In this document: positions 61,270-64,000 of the stretch, piece after piece
Layout of the letters: the number at the start of each line of letters is the position of its first letter
Numbering within the stretch: position 1 is the stretch's first letter
Source: Diadophis punctatus similis
Taxonomy: Eukaryota; Chordata; Lepidosauria; Squamata; Dipsadidae
Assembly (NCBI GenBank): GCA_023053685.1
Contig: JALIGW010000002.1
Span: 250,056,356-250,120,355, forward strand
Direction of reading: 5' to 3'
Length of the DNA stretch: 64,000 nucleotides
Made by a program: the position numbers and the translations under genes
Notes under the pieces: model-generated
The model's input: the letters and a program-made list of their open reading frames with translations, nothing else
Databases searched by the model: none
What the model was told of the DNA's origin: nothing

Positions 61270-62686
61270 TTAGTTTCCCGACTGTGAGTCAGGTTTTGGC
61301 ATGGGGTTGGTACGACATTGATTAGCCCAATGAAATCCTCTTTTACAGCGAGGACATACTGTTGTTGGCCGTGGCGGGCGAGAGCCGGCGCCAGCGGCGC
61401 CGCCCCCAGGTGCTCAACACTGAGCTCGGAAATGGCCAGGTTTCCCGCAATTAAAACAGTTACCAAATTTAGGATTATTCCGGGAAGCTGCCTGAAGGGC
61501 CATGGCCAGGGTTTCCATATTGTAAGAATTTGTACCAACTATCCGACATGCCTGTATGTAATCTGCTAACCCTGCATCGGACTTACTAAGAAGAGTCTGA
61601 ATTATGCGCTTGCAGTCTTCATTAGCATTCTCATAAGCAAGCTTTTGTATTAGTTCCTTTTGGGCTGTGGGATTCCGAACCTCTCTAAGGACTGCCTTTT
61701 GTAATTGATCAATAAACTCCCCAAAAGCCTGATTTGGTCCTTGACAAATTTTAGCAAAGGATCCGGCAGGTGAGCCGCTCGGATCATCCAATATTGTAAA
61801 GGCATTTTGTGCTGCCAGGCTACAGTGAGCAAAAACAGCCTGTGGCATATTCTTTTGCACATTTGGATGAGAAAAACGCCCTATTCCTAAAAGTTGTTCA
61901 ATTGAAACATCCCCACCCAATTTTCTGACTAGGCTTTCAGCTTCCCTTCGAAATTTGGACTCCCACACCACAAACTGAGAACTGGTTAATATCATGTGAC
62001 ATAAAGCCTTCCAATCACCAGGCAACATAAAAAAGGAATTAGCCAAGTTATTAATAAGGCCAAGAACATATGCATTTTGTATACCATACATGATAACCGC
62101 CTGCTTCAAATCTCTAATTAACTTCATGGGGACTGGTTCAATGCGGGGAACTCCGTTGGCATCATATTCCACTGGATAGCAAAACTCATATTCCCCAGGT
62201 TCCAATTCCCCTTTTTGTTTTGCCTGAGCCAAGGCCTGGGCTATGGCTCCTGCGGGTGTTTCATGTAAATTAGATGCTTCCTCGCTAGGAGCCGAAGCTT
62301 CAAGAGACGCAGCAATCAACGTCTCTTTTGTTGGGGATAATTTGTCACCAGTTAGATATGGCGGGGGGGGGGTCCGGTTCCCCCTTCAAAGCATTCTCAT
62401 GTACTTGCAAACATTCCATGACAATCCACCAAGTAGAAATAATCTTTGGAGGAGCCCTAGGCACCTCATGAAAATACTTTCCCAATTTTTTCCATATGGA
62501 AATGCTAATTGATCCCTTCTCTGGGTAAGCCGGACAATTTAGATAAATAAATTTCAGAAGGGATATTAAATCAGATTTGGTTGGGTTGGGAAGATTTTTA
62601 CCATTATTTTTTAACACAATAATAGAGGACAATTCCCTAAGTTCATGGAGGTGTGCTACCTGAGACTTAGAGAATTCTGTTCCCAT
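61270..62686 (-). pseudogene. gag: ERV gag, unit 3
   Basis: G run of 10, same frame break; same TGA (61414-61416). Private STWWIV for STWRIV in MA. Confidence 0.9.
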
Positions 62687-62808
62687 ACTCATGAATCTGG
62701 GAGGGTGCTCCTTCCATGACAGCCGGCCCTGGTATGCAAGAGGCGTTCCTTCGCCGGTGAGTGTGGAAGTGCCAAGCGATGAGACGAATGAGGCAATGTA
62801 CTTCAGAG

Positions 62809-62825
62809 CCTCACACGGGGCACCA
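62809..62825 (-). promoter_or_regulatory. tRNA-Met primer-binding site, unit 3
   Basis: Identical to 25206-25222. Confidence 0.8.
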
Positions 62826-62827
62826 GT

Positions 62828-63383
62828 TGCTAAGTTGGCTCCTGGTGGGCCATTCATGAGTTTTAGCCAAATAGAAGGAAAAGACACCGGACAGTTTCTC
62901 CTCGGGATGAACGGCCCCATGTGAGAGTAGGGTACGTTCTTTTATTAGGTTCAAACAAAGGAAGGATGGACATGATTACATCAAAACACACATGATGAAC
63001 TTTAGTCCAATGATATTGTTACAGCGTGGCAGAACTCTGCCCCATTACAGGGGGAATGGGTGGGAGACAGGTAAGGAGGGGGGGTGATGAATTCATCTCA
63101 CTAATTGGTATCTGTCAGGCACAGCTCGCATTCCAATGTCCGTTGGAGTTGATAATTTCCAGATACGGGGAGGGCTGTGCTGGGCTCTTTGCACGTAGGC
63201 TGACAAAGGTCAGGATGTGAGCTTTTGAGGAATGCAAAAGGAGTGTGTCGTATCTGCCTGACCCCAAAAGGCTGTGCTATCCCTCAGCAAACAAGCTAAT
63301 ACTTTTTCACATGTGAATCAAAGAGCAAATACAATGCATTTTGTTACAAGGATATAATATACATATAAAACAATATTGCAACA
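62828..63383 (-). repeat. 5' LTR, unit 3
   Basis: 556 bp, 5'-LTR variants as in unit 1. Confidence 0.9.
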
Positions 63384-63389
63384 GACCCC

Positions 63390-63546
63390 CTCACCTGTGA
63401 TTTGATCACGTATCAAGGGGGCTTTGTTGACAATTGACCTGGCATTCAACAGCATCAGCTTGAGTCCAGGGCCCTGGGAACCCCGATCATCAGGCCCTCG
63501 GGTTGAGCAAGATGGAACCACATCGGAGGGGACGGAAAAAGGGTAA
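63390..63546 (-). pseudogene. LINE endonuclease start, unit 3
   Basis: Copy of 44598-44754. Confidence 0.8.
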
Positions 63547-64000
63547 GCTTTCTCCTTACATGAGGAGCCACAATCTCATGACTATAGTTTCAGTGCTCCA
63601 ATCCCCAAGAGATGCTGGCTGGAGAATTTTGAGGCTGAAAATGTTTGGGGCACCCAGGGAGAAAAAGGCTTGGACTCATGGCACGTAGCATTTCTATCAT
63701 CTACCATGACAAAAATGCAAAGAACACTCCCTTATGCTGAAGGCAAGATAGCCATTATCAAAGTAATATGTTCCAACTTTTTCTTTCCTCTTCCCCATCT
63801 AACACCATTACATATTTGCCTACAAAAAATCAGGCAAATTCTATTTAATTTAATCTACTCAGCTAGATTTACAATGGGACACTAGAAATGAAATTCAAGC
63901 CTTCTCTACACTCATCACTTGGAGCCTCGTGGATTTACCTGTGTACGATAAGGGTGAAAGGCAGGGGTAAAATGCACTTATCTTTCCTACCGGCTCGCTA
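63547..64000. repeat. Start of tandem unit 4
   Basis: Matches the start of units 2 and 3 to the window edge, including the first 39 bp of the hAT MITE (from 63962). A fourth zinc-finger exon is expected just outside. Confidence 0.9.

Larger units (their letters stand above)
55422..63383 (-). mobile_element. Betaretrovirus-like ERV, unit 3
   Basis: Full structure. Differs from the others by a nonsense codon in pol, but keeps RNase H in frame across the G run. Confidence 0.9.
52046..63546 (-). mobile_element. L2/CR1-clade LINE with nested SINEs and ERV, unit 3
   Basis: Single-copy form as in unit 2. Left flank 51633-52045. Confidence 0.85.

Overview
The window is animal nuclear DNA from a squamate reptile, most likely a snake. 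This rests on repeat content recognised by eye: a tRNA-derived SINE typical of squamates, L2/CR1-clade LINE 3' ends with ATAAATA-type tails, snake-type L1, Tc1/mariner and hAT elements, and long C2H2 zinc-finger exons without bacterial-style gene structure. No database search was possible.

Layout. 1-5164 is left flank: an L1-type element with an open ORF1 but no ORF2 (1-2414), a hAT-like fragment, a pyrimidine microsatellite, a stretch with nothing recognisable, and two related TA-flanked MITEs. From 5569 to the right edge the window is a tandem segmental array: unit 1 (5569-25943), unit 2 (25944-44754), unit 3 (44755-63546) and the start of unit 4 (63547-64000). Each unit carries, on the minus strand, one C2H2 zinc-finger gene: an array exon at the left and a possible first exon with a consensus splice donor about 4 kb to its right. 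A degenerate Tc1 element with foreign sequence inside, a probable solo LTR and CR1/L1 fragments lie between and around them.

Between consecutive zinc-finger genes lies a nested insertion of about 11.5 kb (13.5 kb in unit 1). It is a minus-strand L2/CR1-clade LINE carrying two SINEs (three in unit 1) and, inside its endonuclease region, a complete but broken endogenous retrovirus of about 8 kb in the same orientation. The provirus has two LTRs, a primer-binding site matching elongator tRNA-Met, and gag, pro, pol and env. Pol is betaretrovirus-like and the TM subunit has a gamma-type CX6CC motif. All three proviral copies share the same main lesions and the same differences between their two LTRs, so the provirus was inserted and degraded before the unit was amplified. 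Positions 5165-5568 plus 5569-5896 preserve the pre-insertion junction, so the zinc-finger unit was already duplicated before the LINE arrived.

Inferred order: (1) an approximately 7 kb zinc-finger gene unit duplicated in tandem; (2) a LINE inserted between copies; (3) SINEs and a betaretrovirus-like provirus inserted into the LINE; (4) the enlarged 18.8 kb unit amplified; (5) in unit 1, SINE-SINE recombination duplicated 1962 bp of LINE, and unit 1 lost the 3' end of its zinc-finger exon. No KRAB or SCAN domain was found, so whether the zinc-finger ORFs are expressed genes is open. No proviral gene is intact.
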